A stretch of 5,139 nucleotides of DNA. Origin: Roseomonas sp. Its GTDB lineage: Bacteria; Pseudomonadota; Alphaproteobacteria; Acetobacterales; Acetobacteraceae. The translations under genes were made by a program, and so were the position numbers. Below the pieces are notes generated by a model. It saw nothing but the letters and a program-made list of their open reading frames with translations, did not search any database and was not told the DNA's origin. The stretch spans positions 1 through 5,139 of the forward strand of contig JADCFR010000265.1 in assembly GCA_020249415.1 (NCBI GenBank), written 5' to 3'. This document shows, piece after piece, positions 1-5,139 of the stretch. The first letter of the stretch is position 1, and each line of letters begins with the position of its first letter.

Positions 1-63
1 ATGATGGAAAATCTGAATCGGCAATGGCGGGGTGAGACCGCGCTATTCAACGAGATTGTTTGA
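1..63 (+). CDS. 3' tail of an upstream gene, or a very short ORF (unidentified)
   Basis: A plus-strand frame open from the first base gives 20 codons and a TGA stop at 61-63. The visible C-terminus reads about MMENLNRQWRGETALFNEIV. Because the frame is open to the window edge, I read it as the end of a longer upstream gene. The two ATGs at the very start could be internal methionines. The stop lies 8 nt before the ATG of the M20 hydrolase, and that gene's GAGG ribosome-binding site overlaps the stop. This tight spacing is typical of genes in one operon. I do not recognise the family from so few residues. Confidence 0.4.
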   Translation: MMENLNRQWRGETALFNEIV

Positions 64-65
64 GG
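62..65 (+). promoter_or_regulatory. Ribosome-binding site of the M20 hydrolase
   Basis: GAGG lies 6 nt upstream of ATG 72. It decides the start in favour of ATG 72 over the in-frame TTG at 60 and GTG at 69. It overlaps the TGA stop at 61-63 of the preceding frame, so translation of the two may be coupled. Confidence 0.6.
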
Positions 66-71
66 TGCGTG

Positions 72-1463
72 ATGCCCAGCCGTGAAGGCGCACTTGCCCG
101 CGCCGCGACCTATTTCGATGATGGCAGCTACAAGAAATTGCTGACCGATCTTGTCGCCATCCCCTCCACCGCGCAGGAGCCGGGGCATGAGGCGGATTTG
201 CGCCATTACCTGGAAGGCGCGATTGGACCCTGGCTGGAGAGGCTCGGTTTTGCCGTCACCATCCATCCCAATCCCTTGGAAGGCTTCGGCCCTATCCTGA
301 CCGCCACGCGGATTGAGGATGCATCAAAACCGACCGTGCTGCTTTATGGCCATGGTGACACGGTGCGTGGCCTGGATGAGCAATGGCGCCTGGGGCTGAA
401 GCCCTGGGCATTATTCGAAGAAGATGGTCGCTGGTATGGCCGGGGTTCCGCCGACAATAAGGGCCAGCACGCGCTGAATATCGCAGCGCTTGAAGCGGTG
501 CTGGCCGAACGCGGCGGCAAGCTTGGCTTCAATGTGAAGATTGTTTTGGAAATGGCGGAAGAACGAGGCTCGCGTGGTTTGCGCGAATTCGTGGCTGCCA
601 ATCGAGAATTGCTGGCGGCTGATGTGCTGATCGCCTCAGACGGGCCGCGCGTGGAACCCGAAGTGCCCACCATTGCCACCGGCACGCGGGGCATTTTCCA
701 GTTCGATCTGGTGCTGAAGCTCCGCCCCGGCGGGGTGCATTCCGGCCATTGGGGGGGCTTGACCACAGACCCCGCCATTCGGCTCAGCCACGCGATTGGC
801 GCCATTATTGATGCGCGCGGCAAAATCCTGGTGCGCGATTGGCTGCCGCAAAACGGCGTGCCGGCAGAAGTGCGCGGTGTGCTGGATGGCTGCCCGGTGG
901 GTGGCGGCGAAGGTGCTGCCACGATTGACGCCGATTGGGGCGAGCCTGGCCTGACACCGGCCGAGAAAATCTATGGCTGGAACAGCTTTATTGTGCTCGC
1001 CATGCTCTCCGGCAAGCCGGATGCGCCGGTGAATGCGGTCGCACCCGATGCGCGCGCCACCTGCCATATCCGCTATACGGTGGATACCGACCCAAATACT
1101 TTTGAGGCATCTTTGCGCCGGCATCTCAATGAACAGGGCTTTGGCGATATCGTGATCGAAAATGCCGGCGTGCGCATGGCGGCATCCCGCACGCCGCCCA
1201 ATCACCCCTGGGTGCGCTGGGCGCAGGACAGCATGCAAAAAACCCTTGGCAAGCGCGTGCAGATCATCCCCAATTCCTCGGGCGGGCTGCCGGGCGATGT
1301 ATTTGTGGACCATATCGGCGTGCCGCTGGTCTGGGTGCCGCATTCCTATAATGGCTGCAAGCAGCACGGGCCGGATGAGCATTTCCTGATCGCCCCGGCA
1401 CGAGAGGGTATTTTGGCCTTCACCGGCCTATGGTGGGATTTAGGCCAGGGCAGTACGCCCTGA
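72..1463 (+). CDS. M20-family zinc metallopeptidase / dipeptidase-like hydrolase
   Basis: Predicted cytoplasmic di-zinc hydrolase of the M20 (ArgE/DapE/ACY1/CNDP) superfamily, cleaving an amide or peptide bond; the substrate is unknown. From ATG 72 the protein has 463 aa. Family metal-site motifs appear in order: HGD (H94, D96) in LLYGHGDTV; the bridging Asp D128 in GSADNKGQ; the catalytic base and ligand pair E163-E164 in EMAEERGS; D190 in IASDGP; and the last ligand H432 in KQHGPDEHF. GVHSGHWGG near residue 223 marks the inserted dimerisation (lid) domain and resembles the DLHSG-type motif of CNDP-like dipeptidases. There is no signal peptide or membrane segment, and the length suits the dipeptidase-like branch. 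It may be the last gene of an operon entering from the left. All expected catalytic positions are present, so it should be active. Deacylase or carboxypeptidase activity cannot be excluded. Confidence 0.9.
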   Translation: MPSREGALARAATYFDDGSYKKLLTDLVAIPSTAQEPGHEADLRHYLEGAIGPWLERLGFAVTIHPNPLEGFGPILTATRIEDASKPTVLLYGHGDTVRGLDEQWRLGLKPWALFEEDGRWYGRGSADNKGQHALNIAALEAVLAERGGKLGFNVKIVLEMAEERGSRGLREFVAANRELLAADVLIASDGPRVEPEVPTIATGTRGIFQFDLVLKLRPGGVHSGHWGGLTTDPAIRLSHAIGAIIDARGKILVRDWLPQNGVPAEVRGVLDGCPVGGGEGAATIDADWGEPGLTPAEKIYGWNSFIVLAMLSGKPDAPVNAVAPDARATCHIRYTVDTDPNTFEASLRRHLNEQGFGDIVIENAGVRMAASRTPPNHPWVRWAQDSMQKTLGKRVQIIPNSSGGLPGDVFVDHIGVPLVWVPHSYNGCKQHGPDEHFLIAPAREGILAFTGLWWDLGQGSTP

Positions 1464-1481
1464 CCCCCGTTACCTTTCTTC

Positions 1482-1513
1482 ACCCGCGCTCTGCGCTGGC
1501 GCAATGCGCGGGT
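1482..1513 (+). terminator. Two-tier hairpin downstream of the M20 gene, terminator-like without T-tract
   Basis: The outer stem ACCCGCGC (1482-1489) pairs perfectly with GCGCGGGT (1506-1513). After a 2x2 internal mismatch, an inner stem TGCG (1492-1495) pairs with CGCA (1500-1503) around the loop CTGG. It begins 18 nt after the M20 stop. The following bases (TACAGAAGGG) contain no T-run, so it may act as a 3'-end stabiliser or Rho-associated structure rather than a classical intrinsic terminator. Confidence 0.45.
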
Positions 1514-1538
1514 TACAGAAGGGGCGCATAAGTTCGTC

Positions 1539-1553
1539 ACGGCATCTCGCCGT
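1539..1553 (+). other. Small 5'-leader hairpin ahead of the EF-hand gene
   Basis: ACGGC (1539-1543) pairs with GCCGT (1549-1553) around the 5-nt loop ATCTC. It ends 4 nt before the AGGAG ribosome-binding site, so it could influence access to that site. A 5-bp stem is short enough to occur by chance. I saw no convincing -35/-10 promoter in the 105-bp gap between the M20 and EF-hand genes. Confidence 0.2.
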
Positions 1554-1557
1554 TTGC

Positions 1558-1562
1558 AGGAG
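1558..1562 (+). promoter_or_regulatory. Ribosome-binding site of the EF-hand gene
   Basis: AGGAG sits 6 nt before ATG 1569, which is ideal spacing. It excludes the in-frame TTG at 1554, which lies upstream of it. Confidence 0.7.
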
Positions 1563-1568
1563 TACGAT

Positions 1569-2168
1569 ATGTCTTCCAGAACAACCCGGACCCTGGTGCT
1601 GGTTTCAGTCTTTGCCCTTGGGGCGACAGGCTTTGCCATGGCGCAGCCGGCGCCTGGCCCGCAGCCCGCGCCTGGACCAGGCCCACAGGCCGCCACCCCT
1701 TATCACATGCACCAGATGCATCACGGCCAGCGCGGCGATGGCATGATGGGCTTTGCCGCCGGCGAGGCTTTCGCCCGCGCCGATGCCAATAATGATGGCA
1801 AGGTGACGCGCGACGAAGCCAATGCCTGGCTGGCCGCGCGCTTCGCCGAAATTGACGCCAACAAGGATGGCGGCCTGACGCTTGAGGAAATCCGCGCCTT
1901 CTACGCGGCCCGCCGCGGCGAAGGCCGTGGCCCGCCTGAGGGCATGCGGGAGCGGATGGAAACTCGCCAAGCCGCGCGCTTCCGCTTCATTGATGCGGAT
2001 CTGGATGGCAAGATCACCCTGCCGGAACTCCGCATCATGGCGGATGCCATGTTCCGGTCCATGGATGCCGATAGCGATGGCGCGCTCACGCGGGCCGAGG
2101 TGCAGCGCCGTGGCCGCCGCGCCGATGGCCCTCGCCCGCAAGCACCGGGGCAGCCCGCGCCGCGATAG
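1569..2168 (+). CDS. Secreted/periplasmic EF-hand calcium-binding protein with four loops
   Basis: A 199-aa exported protein, probably binding Ca2+ in the periplasm or outside the cell. Residues 1-25 form a Sec signal peptide: basic start, hydrophobic core near residues 9-22, and an AMA|QP cleavage site. Next comes a Pro/Ala/Gly-rich spacer with a QPAPGP repeat, then a His/Met-rich patch (HMHQMHH, residues 46-52) that could bind a transition metal. Four canonical 12-residue EF loops follow: D72-E83 (DANNDGKVTRDE), D96-E107 (DANKDGGLTLEE), D142-E153 (DADLDGKITLPE) and D166-E177 (DADSDGALTRAE). Each has Asp at positions 1 and 5, Asn/Asp at 3, Gly at 6 and Glu at 12, so all should bind Ca2+. An Arg/Glu-rich linker (about 113-137) separates the two pairs. 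The tail is Arg/Pro-rich. The role is unknown: buffering, sensing or wall-associated functions are all possible. Hairpins flank the gene on both sides, suggesting its own transcript. Confidence 0.88.
   Translation: MSSRTTRTLVLVSVFALGATGFAMAQPAPGPQPAPGPGPQAATPYHMHQMHHGQRGDGMMGFAAGEAFARADANNDGKVTRDEANAWLAARFAEIDANKDGGLTLEEIRAFYAARRGEGRGPPEGMRERMETRQAARFRFIDADLDGKITLPELRIMADAMFRSMDADSDGALTRAEVQRRGRRADGPRPQAPGQPAPR
1643..1678 (+). repeat. Two adjacent 18-bp direct repeats encoding QPAPGP twice
   Basis: GCAGCCGGCGCCTGGCCC (1643-1660) is followed immediately by GCAGCCCGCGCCTGGACC (1661-1678), with two mismatches. In frame this gives the hexapeptide QPAPGP twice, directly after the signal-peptide cleavage site. 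It looks like a small tandem duplication that extended the spacer between the export signal and the metal-binding domain. Confidence 0.75.
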
Positions 2169-2199
2169 GCCCCGGCAAAGGGATAAAACCCTCAAGCAT

Positions 2200-2230
2200 G
2201 CGCGAGCCAAGTGCCCTGCTTGGCTCGCGC
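2200..2230 (+). terminator. Perfect 12-bp hairpin downstream of the EF-hand gene
   Basis: GCGCGAGCCAAG (2200-2211) pairs without mismatch with CTTGGCTCGCGC (2219-2230) around a 7-nt loop (TGCCCTG). It begins 32 nt after the EF-hand stop. No T-run follows on the plus strand (CTGGGCTGG), so intrinsic termination is uncertain. Position and stability still make it the best candidate for the end of the EF-hand transcript. The rest of the 173-bp gap contains smaller potential stems and an AT-richer stretch near 2286-2340. Confidence 0.55.
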
Positions 2231-2306
2231 CTGGGCTGGCCGGTCAGTTCCACCGGAACCTCCCGCTTTGCCCAACACGCGGCATGAATTTCCGGATTCA
2301 GTCATT

Positions 2307-2333
2307 TTGTTTTGGTCGGCCTTTTGCTAGAAA
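2307..2333 (+). promoter_or_regulatory. Weak candidate promoter of the DUF3108 gene
   Basis: TTGTTT (2307-2312) and TAGAAA (2328-2333) resemble sigma-70 -35 and -10 boxes in the only AT-rich stretch of this gap. The 15-nt spacer is shorter than the usual 17. If it were used, transcription would start very near ATG 2342, giving a leaderless or nearly leaderless message. That would fit the lack of a clear ribosome-binding site there. This is speculative. Confidence 0.2.
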
Positions 2334-2341
2334 TGATCGTT

Positions 2342-3109
2342 ATGCGGTTCCTTTTGAAGCCATGCATCGCTGTCATTCTTGCCTTGGCGCCCGCTGGGGT
2401 TGGCCCTGCCAGGGCGGTAGAAGCGATTTATCAGGTGACCCAAACCGGCATCGCCGTGGTCGAAATCACCGCGCAATTCGAAGCCCGACCCGATGGTTAT
2501 TGGATGCGCTCGGTCAGTCGGGCCGTCGGGATTGGCCGGCTTTTCGCCCCGCATGAAATCCGATCCGAGGTTGAAGGCGCCTGGCGCGCCGAGGGCGTGG
2601 CGCCGCAGCGCTTCCAGGCAGAGGGCAATTGGCGCGGCGATTCCAGGCGCACGGTATTGCTCTACCGGGAAGGCATGCCCCAGCCGCTGGAAATGGAACC
2701 GCCAGAGGGTGCCACCAATGAACCGGTACCGCTGCCCGCCCGGCGGGGCGCAATCGATATGCTCTCGGCCTTTGCACTCATGTCGCGCACCGTGACGCAA
2801 ACCGGGCGCTGCGATCTGGGCGGGCCGATTTATGATGGCCGCCGGCGGTTGGATTGGCAATCACGCACGCTCGGCACTGCACGGGTCACCCATGCGGGGC
2901 AGGAGATCGACTCGCTGCAATGCGGGCTGGAAAGCCGCCTGATTGCCGGGGTGCGCCATGGCGATGACCGCGCCCGCGCCACGCAGCCTCGTGCGGCCAT
3001 GGCCTGGCTGGCCAAGGTGGATTCGCGCCTGCCGCCCATCCCGGTCAGGGTGGAATTCCCGAGCACCATTTTCGGCACCATGCGCATGGAATTGCAGCGC
3101 ATCAGATAG
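2342..3109 (+). CDS. Exported DUF3108-family protein
   Basis: A 255-aa protein from ATG 2342. It has an N-terminal signal peptide (MRFLLKPC start, hydrophobic core, PARA|VEAIY cleavage near residue 25), so it is predicted periplasmic. The mature part fits the DUF3108 pattern. It opens with an early beta-rich segment (AIYQVTQTGIAVVEI), has an Asp-led DMLSAFALM segment at 139-147 matching the family's D-[PM]-LSA region, and a YDGRRRLDW motif at 164-172. Cys157 and Cys194 are the only mature cysteines and could form a disulfide. The family has no established biochemical function; an envelope role is inferred only from export. Starts at ATG 2333 (3 residues longer) or TTG 2312 are possible, but ATG 2342 gives the most regular signal peptide. 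None has a strong ribosome-binding site. It converges on the phosphatase gene with 5 bp between stops. Confidence 0.78.
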   Translation: MRFLLKPCIAVILALAPAGVGPARAVEAIYQVTQTGIAVVEITAQFEARPDGYWMRSVSRAVGIGRLFAPHEIRSEVEGAWRAEGVAPQRFQAEGNWRGDSRRTVLLYREGMPQPLEMEPPEGATNEPVPLPARRGAIDMLSAFALMSRTVTQTGRCDLGGPIYDGRRRLDWQSRTLGTARVTHAGQEIDSLQCGLESRLIAGVRHGDDRARATQPRAAMAWLAKVDSRLPPIPVRVEFPSTIFGTMRMELQRIR

Positions 3110-3114
3110 CCGTG

Positions 3115-3762
3115 TCAGCCCAAAAGGCAGCGTAGCGCCGCGACATCCAGCGCGATTGGCGCGCTGCCCGCCATGCTTTGCGGGCCATAGCCCCAGCCGG
3201 CGAAAATCGCGCGCACGCCAGCGCCGCGCGCCGCCAGCATGTCATTGGCGTGATCACCAATCATCACGGCCTGTTCAGGCGCCGCACCAGCCGCAGCGAG
3301 CGTCGCGCGCAAATGCCCTGGATCGGGCTTGCGCATGGGGAAGCTATCGCCCCCGCCCAGCGCGCTGAAATGGCGATCCAGCCCAAGCCCCGCGAGCAAG
3401 ACCCGCGCCGCCGCTTCGGGCTTATTGGTGCAAACCGCAAGCCGCCAGCCGGCATCACCCAAGCCACGCAGCAATTCAGGAATGCCGGCAAAGGGTTGGG
3501 TCAGCACGGCAGCATTGGCTTCGTAATCCGCCATGAAATGGTCGAAGCTTTCTTCATCCAGCGCGATGCCGCGCGCGGCACAGGCGCGTTCCAACAAAAC
3601 GCGCACACCATCGCCGATCATGCCCACCACCTCGGCCCGCGCGAAGCCGGGCAGGCGGCGGCGCGCCATCAGCCGATCCAGCGCGGCATGGATATCGGGC
3701 GCGCTATCCACCAGCGTGCCATCCAGATCGAATACTGCGCAGCGTCGCGCCTGGTCAGGCAT
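3115..3762 (-). CDS. HAD-superfamily phosphatase, phosphoglycolate phosphatase-like (Gph type)
   Basis: A 215-aa cytoplasmic Mg2+-dependent phosphatase with all four HAD motifs. Motif I is DLDGTLVDS, with nucleophile D12 and acid/base D14. Motif II is the Thr of AVCTNKP (T112). Motif III is K145 in RKPDP. Motif IV is IGDHANDM, with D170 and D174. The helical cap lies between motifs I and II (about 20-90), as in the Gph/PGMB subfamily. The likely reaction is hydrolysis of 2-phosphoglycolate or a similar small phosphoester, but HAD substrates cannot be fixed from motifs. The frame stays open upstream to 4083, but ATG 3762 places motif I at residue 12, as in typical Gph proteins. This ATG overlaps the DUF1178 stop (ATGCCTGA, 8 bp) and has no purine-rich site before it. 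Expression therefore probably depends on ribosomes finishing the upstream gene. Confidence 0.9.
   Translation of the reverse strand: MPDQARRCAVFDLDGTLVDSAPDIHAALDRLMARRRLPGFARAEVVGMIGDGVRVLLERACAARGIALDEESFDHFMADYEANAAVLTQPFAGIPELLRGLGDAGWRLAVCTNKPEAAARVLLAGLGLDRHFSALGGGDSFPMRKPDPGHLRATLAAAGAAPEQAVMIGDHANDMLAARGAGVRAIFAGWGYGPQSMAGSAPIALDVAALRCLLG
3121..3168 (-). terminator. Possible terminator embedded in the 3' coding end of the phosphatase gene
   Basis: Read on the minus strand, GGCAGCG (3168-3162) pairs with CGCTGCC (3132-3126) across a 29-nt loop, and TTTTG (3125-3121) follows directly. An alternative, tighter stem exists at 3148-3166: CAGCGCG and CGCGCTG around a 5-nt loop. The two are mutually exclusive. 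The T-run is short and the loop long, so this is only a candidate. It is noteworthy because the 5-bp gap to the convergent gene leaves no other room for a terminator. Confidence 0.25.
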
Positions 3763-4264
3763 CGGAAGGCGGCACCCAGGGGATGCGCGCAATCTCGATC
3801 CCTTCCTCGCGGAGTGCCTCGGCCTCATCCTCGCTCGCTTCACCGAAAATGCCGCGGGCTTCGGCTTCGCCGTGATGGATCTTGCGCGCTTCCTCGGCGA
3901 AATCAGCGCCGACATAATCGCAATTCTTCTCAATCTCGGTCCGCATATGGCGCAGCATGGCGCGGAGTTCCGCCGGCATGGCGGCCAGCGCCGCTGCGGG
4001 TAGCGTAGGGGGCGCAGAAGGGGGCGCGGGTGGCGGTGCTGGCGCTTCCGCCACTGGCGCGGGCACAGCCTCAGCCTTGGCATTGCGCGCCGGGCGGCCC
4101 TTTTTCGGAATGGCGGGCGCCATCAGGCGTTTCGCCACCTTGGTTGGGCCGCAATGCGGGCATTCCACAAGCCCGGCCTGCGCCAGCCTGTCGAAAGCCG
4201 CGCTATCCTTGAACCAGCCATCGAATTCATGCGCCTGATCGCAGCGCAATTCGTAGCGGATCAT
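3755..4264 (-). CDS. DUF1178-family protein, putative zinc-binding
   Basis: A 169-aa cytoplasmic protein of the DUF1178 family, whose function is unknown. The N-terminus matches the family closely. MIRYELRCDQAHEFDGWF carries C8 and H12, and VECPHCG supplies C35 and C38, together a likely zinc-ribbon-like site. KVAKRLMAPAI follows. The conserved C-terminal block includes a lone C115, the VGADFAEEARKIHHGEAEAR stretch (118-137), GIFGEAS, and the ending EEGIEIARIPWVP. Between the blocks, residues about 64-94 are an Ala/Pro-rich, probably disordered linker. The start at ATG 4264 is the family's standard one. Upstream, AGGG occurs about 11 nt before the ATG, a weak ribosome-binding site. Its stop overlaps the start of the phosphatase gene, so the two form one operon. 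From memory, DUF1178 genes in alphaproteobacteria often sit near glutaredoxin, nitrilase-like or ubiG genes; none is visible here. Confidence 0.85.
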   Translation of the reverse strand: MIRYELRCDQAHEFDGWFKDSAAFDRLAQAGLVECPHCGPTKVAKRLMAPAIPKKGRPARNAKAEAVPAPVAEAPAPPPAPPSAPPTLPAAALAAMPAELRAMLRHMRTEIEKNCDYVGADFAEEARKIHHGEAEARGIFGEASEDEAEALREEGIEIARIPWVPPSDA

Positions 4265-4311
4265 GCCCTGATCACCCTGTCATTACCTGCACTTGTCATC
4301 GAGACGTAACT

Positions 4312-4336
4312 TGGCACTCCAAGGCGCCGAGTGCCA
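4312..4336 (-). terminator. Hairpin between the TamB-family gene and the DUF1178 gene
   Basis: TGGCACTC (4312-4319) pairs perfectly with GAGTGCCA (4329-4336) around a 9-nt loop. On the minus strand it starts 12 nt after the TamB-family stop and is followed by AGTTACG, with no real T-run. It could end or attenuate the TamB transcript before the DUF1178-phosphatase pair. In the 47 bp between it and ATG 4264 I see no clear sigma-70 promoter, so readthrough into the downstream pair is possible. Confidence 0.4.
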
Positions 4337-4348
4337 GGGGCGGGGCGA

Positions 4349-5139
4349 TCAATATTCAAACTCAAACCCAATCCCAACCCGATCGCCCGCCAGACTATTC
4401 CCGCCACTTTCCGCTTCCAGCCTTAGCCTGCGCGTCAAATCTATCTGCACGCCGACGCGCGGCGGCCCGCCATCGGCGCTTTGCTTCACCCCAACGAAAA
4501 CCCCATCGGCCACATATCGCCCGGATTCCAGCGTGGCACCTGGTTCCTGACCTGCGCGTTGCTCGCCCTCCTTCTCCTGGCCGATGGAAAGCCGATCAAG
4601 GGCGAGGGTGCGGCGGATGCGCTCCATCAGCCCGCCCGGGCCGGGCAAGGCGCGGCCTGTCGCGCCGGCCAAAGCTTCGGCCAATCGCAGCATTTGGAAG
4701 GGCGAGAGCTCCCCCCCACGCCGGCCAAATAATAGGCGGGCCAGTACCTCATCCGCCGGCAATTCGGGGTTGGAGGTAAAGCTGATTTTCGGATCACGCG
4801 CCGGGCCTTCCAACGCGACATTCACCTCCACCTCCTCGGCGCGAGACGTGGCCAGCACGTCAAGATTGGGCATGATCCCGCCGGCATCAAAGCGGATATT
4901 GGCGCGGTTCAGATCAAGCCGCCGATCGAGCACGAGCAGCGTGCCCCGGCGCAGCATCAAGCCCCCTGCAAGCTGCGGCGCCGCCAGCGTGCCGCCCACA
5001 CGGACCTCACCCCCCAATTCGGCATCCAACCCGCGCCCACGCAGGAAAATCGCGCGCGGAGCTTCAATGGTCAGGTCAAGCGCCATGGGCGGCAGATTTG
5101 CCTCCGCAGCCTCACCCCGCGCAATTGGAACCAAGGGCG
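4349..5139 (-). CDS. tamB: C-terminal part of a TamB-family (DUF490) envelope protein, truncated by the window
   Basis: The visible 262 codons are the C-terminus of a long protein whose start lies beyond the right edge. TamB-type proteins bridge the periplasm from the inner membrane and, with the BamA-like TamA, take part in outer-membrane protein assembly and phospholipid transport. Characteristic DUF490 signatures are visible in order. First come beta-rich repeats such as GGEVRVGGTLAAPQLAGGL. Then KISFTSNPELPADEVLARLL, followed by FG (about 4724-4786) and the block ELSPFQMLRLAEALAG. Next are GLMERIRRTLALDRLSIG and VFVGVKQ, then VQIDLTRRLRLEAE. The end is GIGFEFEY, the typical aromatic C-terminus. 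The frame is intact. In many proteobacteria tamA precedes tamB, so tamA would be expected to the right. The family call is firm; the symbol follows the family and is not proof of orthology with E. coli TamB. Confidence 0.88.
   Translation of the reverse strand, partial: PLVPIARGEAAEANLPPMALDLTIEAPRAIFLRGRGLDAELGGEVRVGGTLAAPQLAGGLMLRRGTLLVLDRRLDLNRANIRFDAGGIMPNLDVLATSRAEEVEVNVALEGPARDPKISFTSNPELPADEVLARLLFGRRGGELSPFQMLRLAEALAGATGRALPGPGGLMERIRRTLALDRLSIGQEKEGEQRAGQEPGATLESGRYVADGVFVGVKQSADGGPPRVGVQIDLTRRLRLEAESGGNSLAGDRVGIGFEFEY

Noticed and set aside
636..1382. Long minus-strand open frame of 248 codons antisense to the M20 gene
   Set aside because: The plus-strand M20 gene has all catalytic motifs. 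The antisense frame has no recognisable domain and is what GC-rich codon bias produces opposite a real gene.
2179..2192. AGGG/CCCT mini-stem with an A-rich loop after the EF-hand stop
   Set aside because: A 4-bp stem is too weak to support, and the 12-bp hairpin just downstream is the better candidate.
1605..2210. Minus-strand open frame of 201 codons opposite the EF-hand gene
   Set aside because: It mirrors the repeated Asp/Gly codons of the EF loops and contains no family motif. The sense frame has a signal peptide, a good ribosome-binding site and four EF loops.
2255..2281. GGAAC at 2255-2259 as the -35 box of an EcfG-type general stress promoter
   Set aside because: The expected CGTT-type -10 is not found 16-17 nt downstream. 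GGAAC also lies within a local inverted repeat (GTTCC/GGAAC), so the match is likely chance.
3178..4008. Plus-strand open frame of 276 codons across the phosphatase and DUF1178 genes
   Set aside because: It spans two well-supported minus-strand genes and their overlap, has no ribosome-binding site that I could see, and shows low-complexity Arg/Ala composition.
3763..4083. N-terminal extension of the phosphatase frame by 107 codons
   Set aside because: It is Arg/Pro-rich out-of-frame DUF1178 sequence. Starting at ATG 3762 places HAD motif I at the usual residue 12.
1..5139. Mobile element, CRISPR array, tRNA/rRNA, toxin-antitoxin or defence genes
   Set aside because: I saw no regularly spaced repeats, terminal inverted repeats, transposase or integrase motifs, cloverleaf-like segment or defence-type domains. 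The content is housekeeping and envelope genes.

Overview
The window reads as ordinary chromosomal DNA from a GC-rich alphaproteobacterium. Rhodospirillales/Acetobacteraceae is my best guess, from codon use, the DUF1178 and TamB family types and the signal peptides. That placement is an inference and no RNA gene confirms it. I see no mobile element, CRISPR array, tRNA, rRNA or phage gene. All complete genes have intact frames.

Left half, plus strand. A short reading-frame tail (1-63) ends just before a complete M20-family zinc metallopeptidase (72-1463), and its stop codon abuts that gene's ribosome-binding site. A 105-bp gap with a strong two-tier hairpin follows. Next is a secreted EF-hand protein with four canonical calcium-binding loops in two evenly spaced pairs (1569-2168). 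A 173-bp gap with a perfect 12-bp hairpin separates it from an exported DUF3108-family protein (2342-3109).

Right half, minus strand, convergent with the left. Reading leftwards from the right edge there is the C-terminal part of a TamB-family (DUF490) envelope protein (cut by the window edge, ending at 4349), a hairpin, a DUF1178 putative zinc-binding protein (4264-3755) and a Gph-like HAD phosphatase (3762-3115). The last two overlap by 8 bp and are probably translationally coupled. The two gene groups meet tail to tail with only 5 bp between stop codons (3109/3115).

Three of the six main gene products (EF-hand protein, DUF3108 protein, TamB) are predicted to act in the periplasm or envelope. 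The phosphatase, DUF1178 protein and M20 hydrolase look cytoplasmic. Nothing ties all six into one pathway, and I found no convincing evidence of an undescribed system. The more interesting points are the paired EF-hand architecture with a His/Pro-rich N-terminus, the hairpins without T-tracts, a possible terminator inside the phosphatase coding end, and the coupled DUF1178-phosphatase junction.
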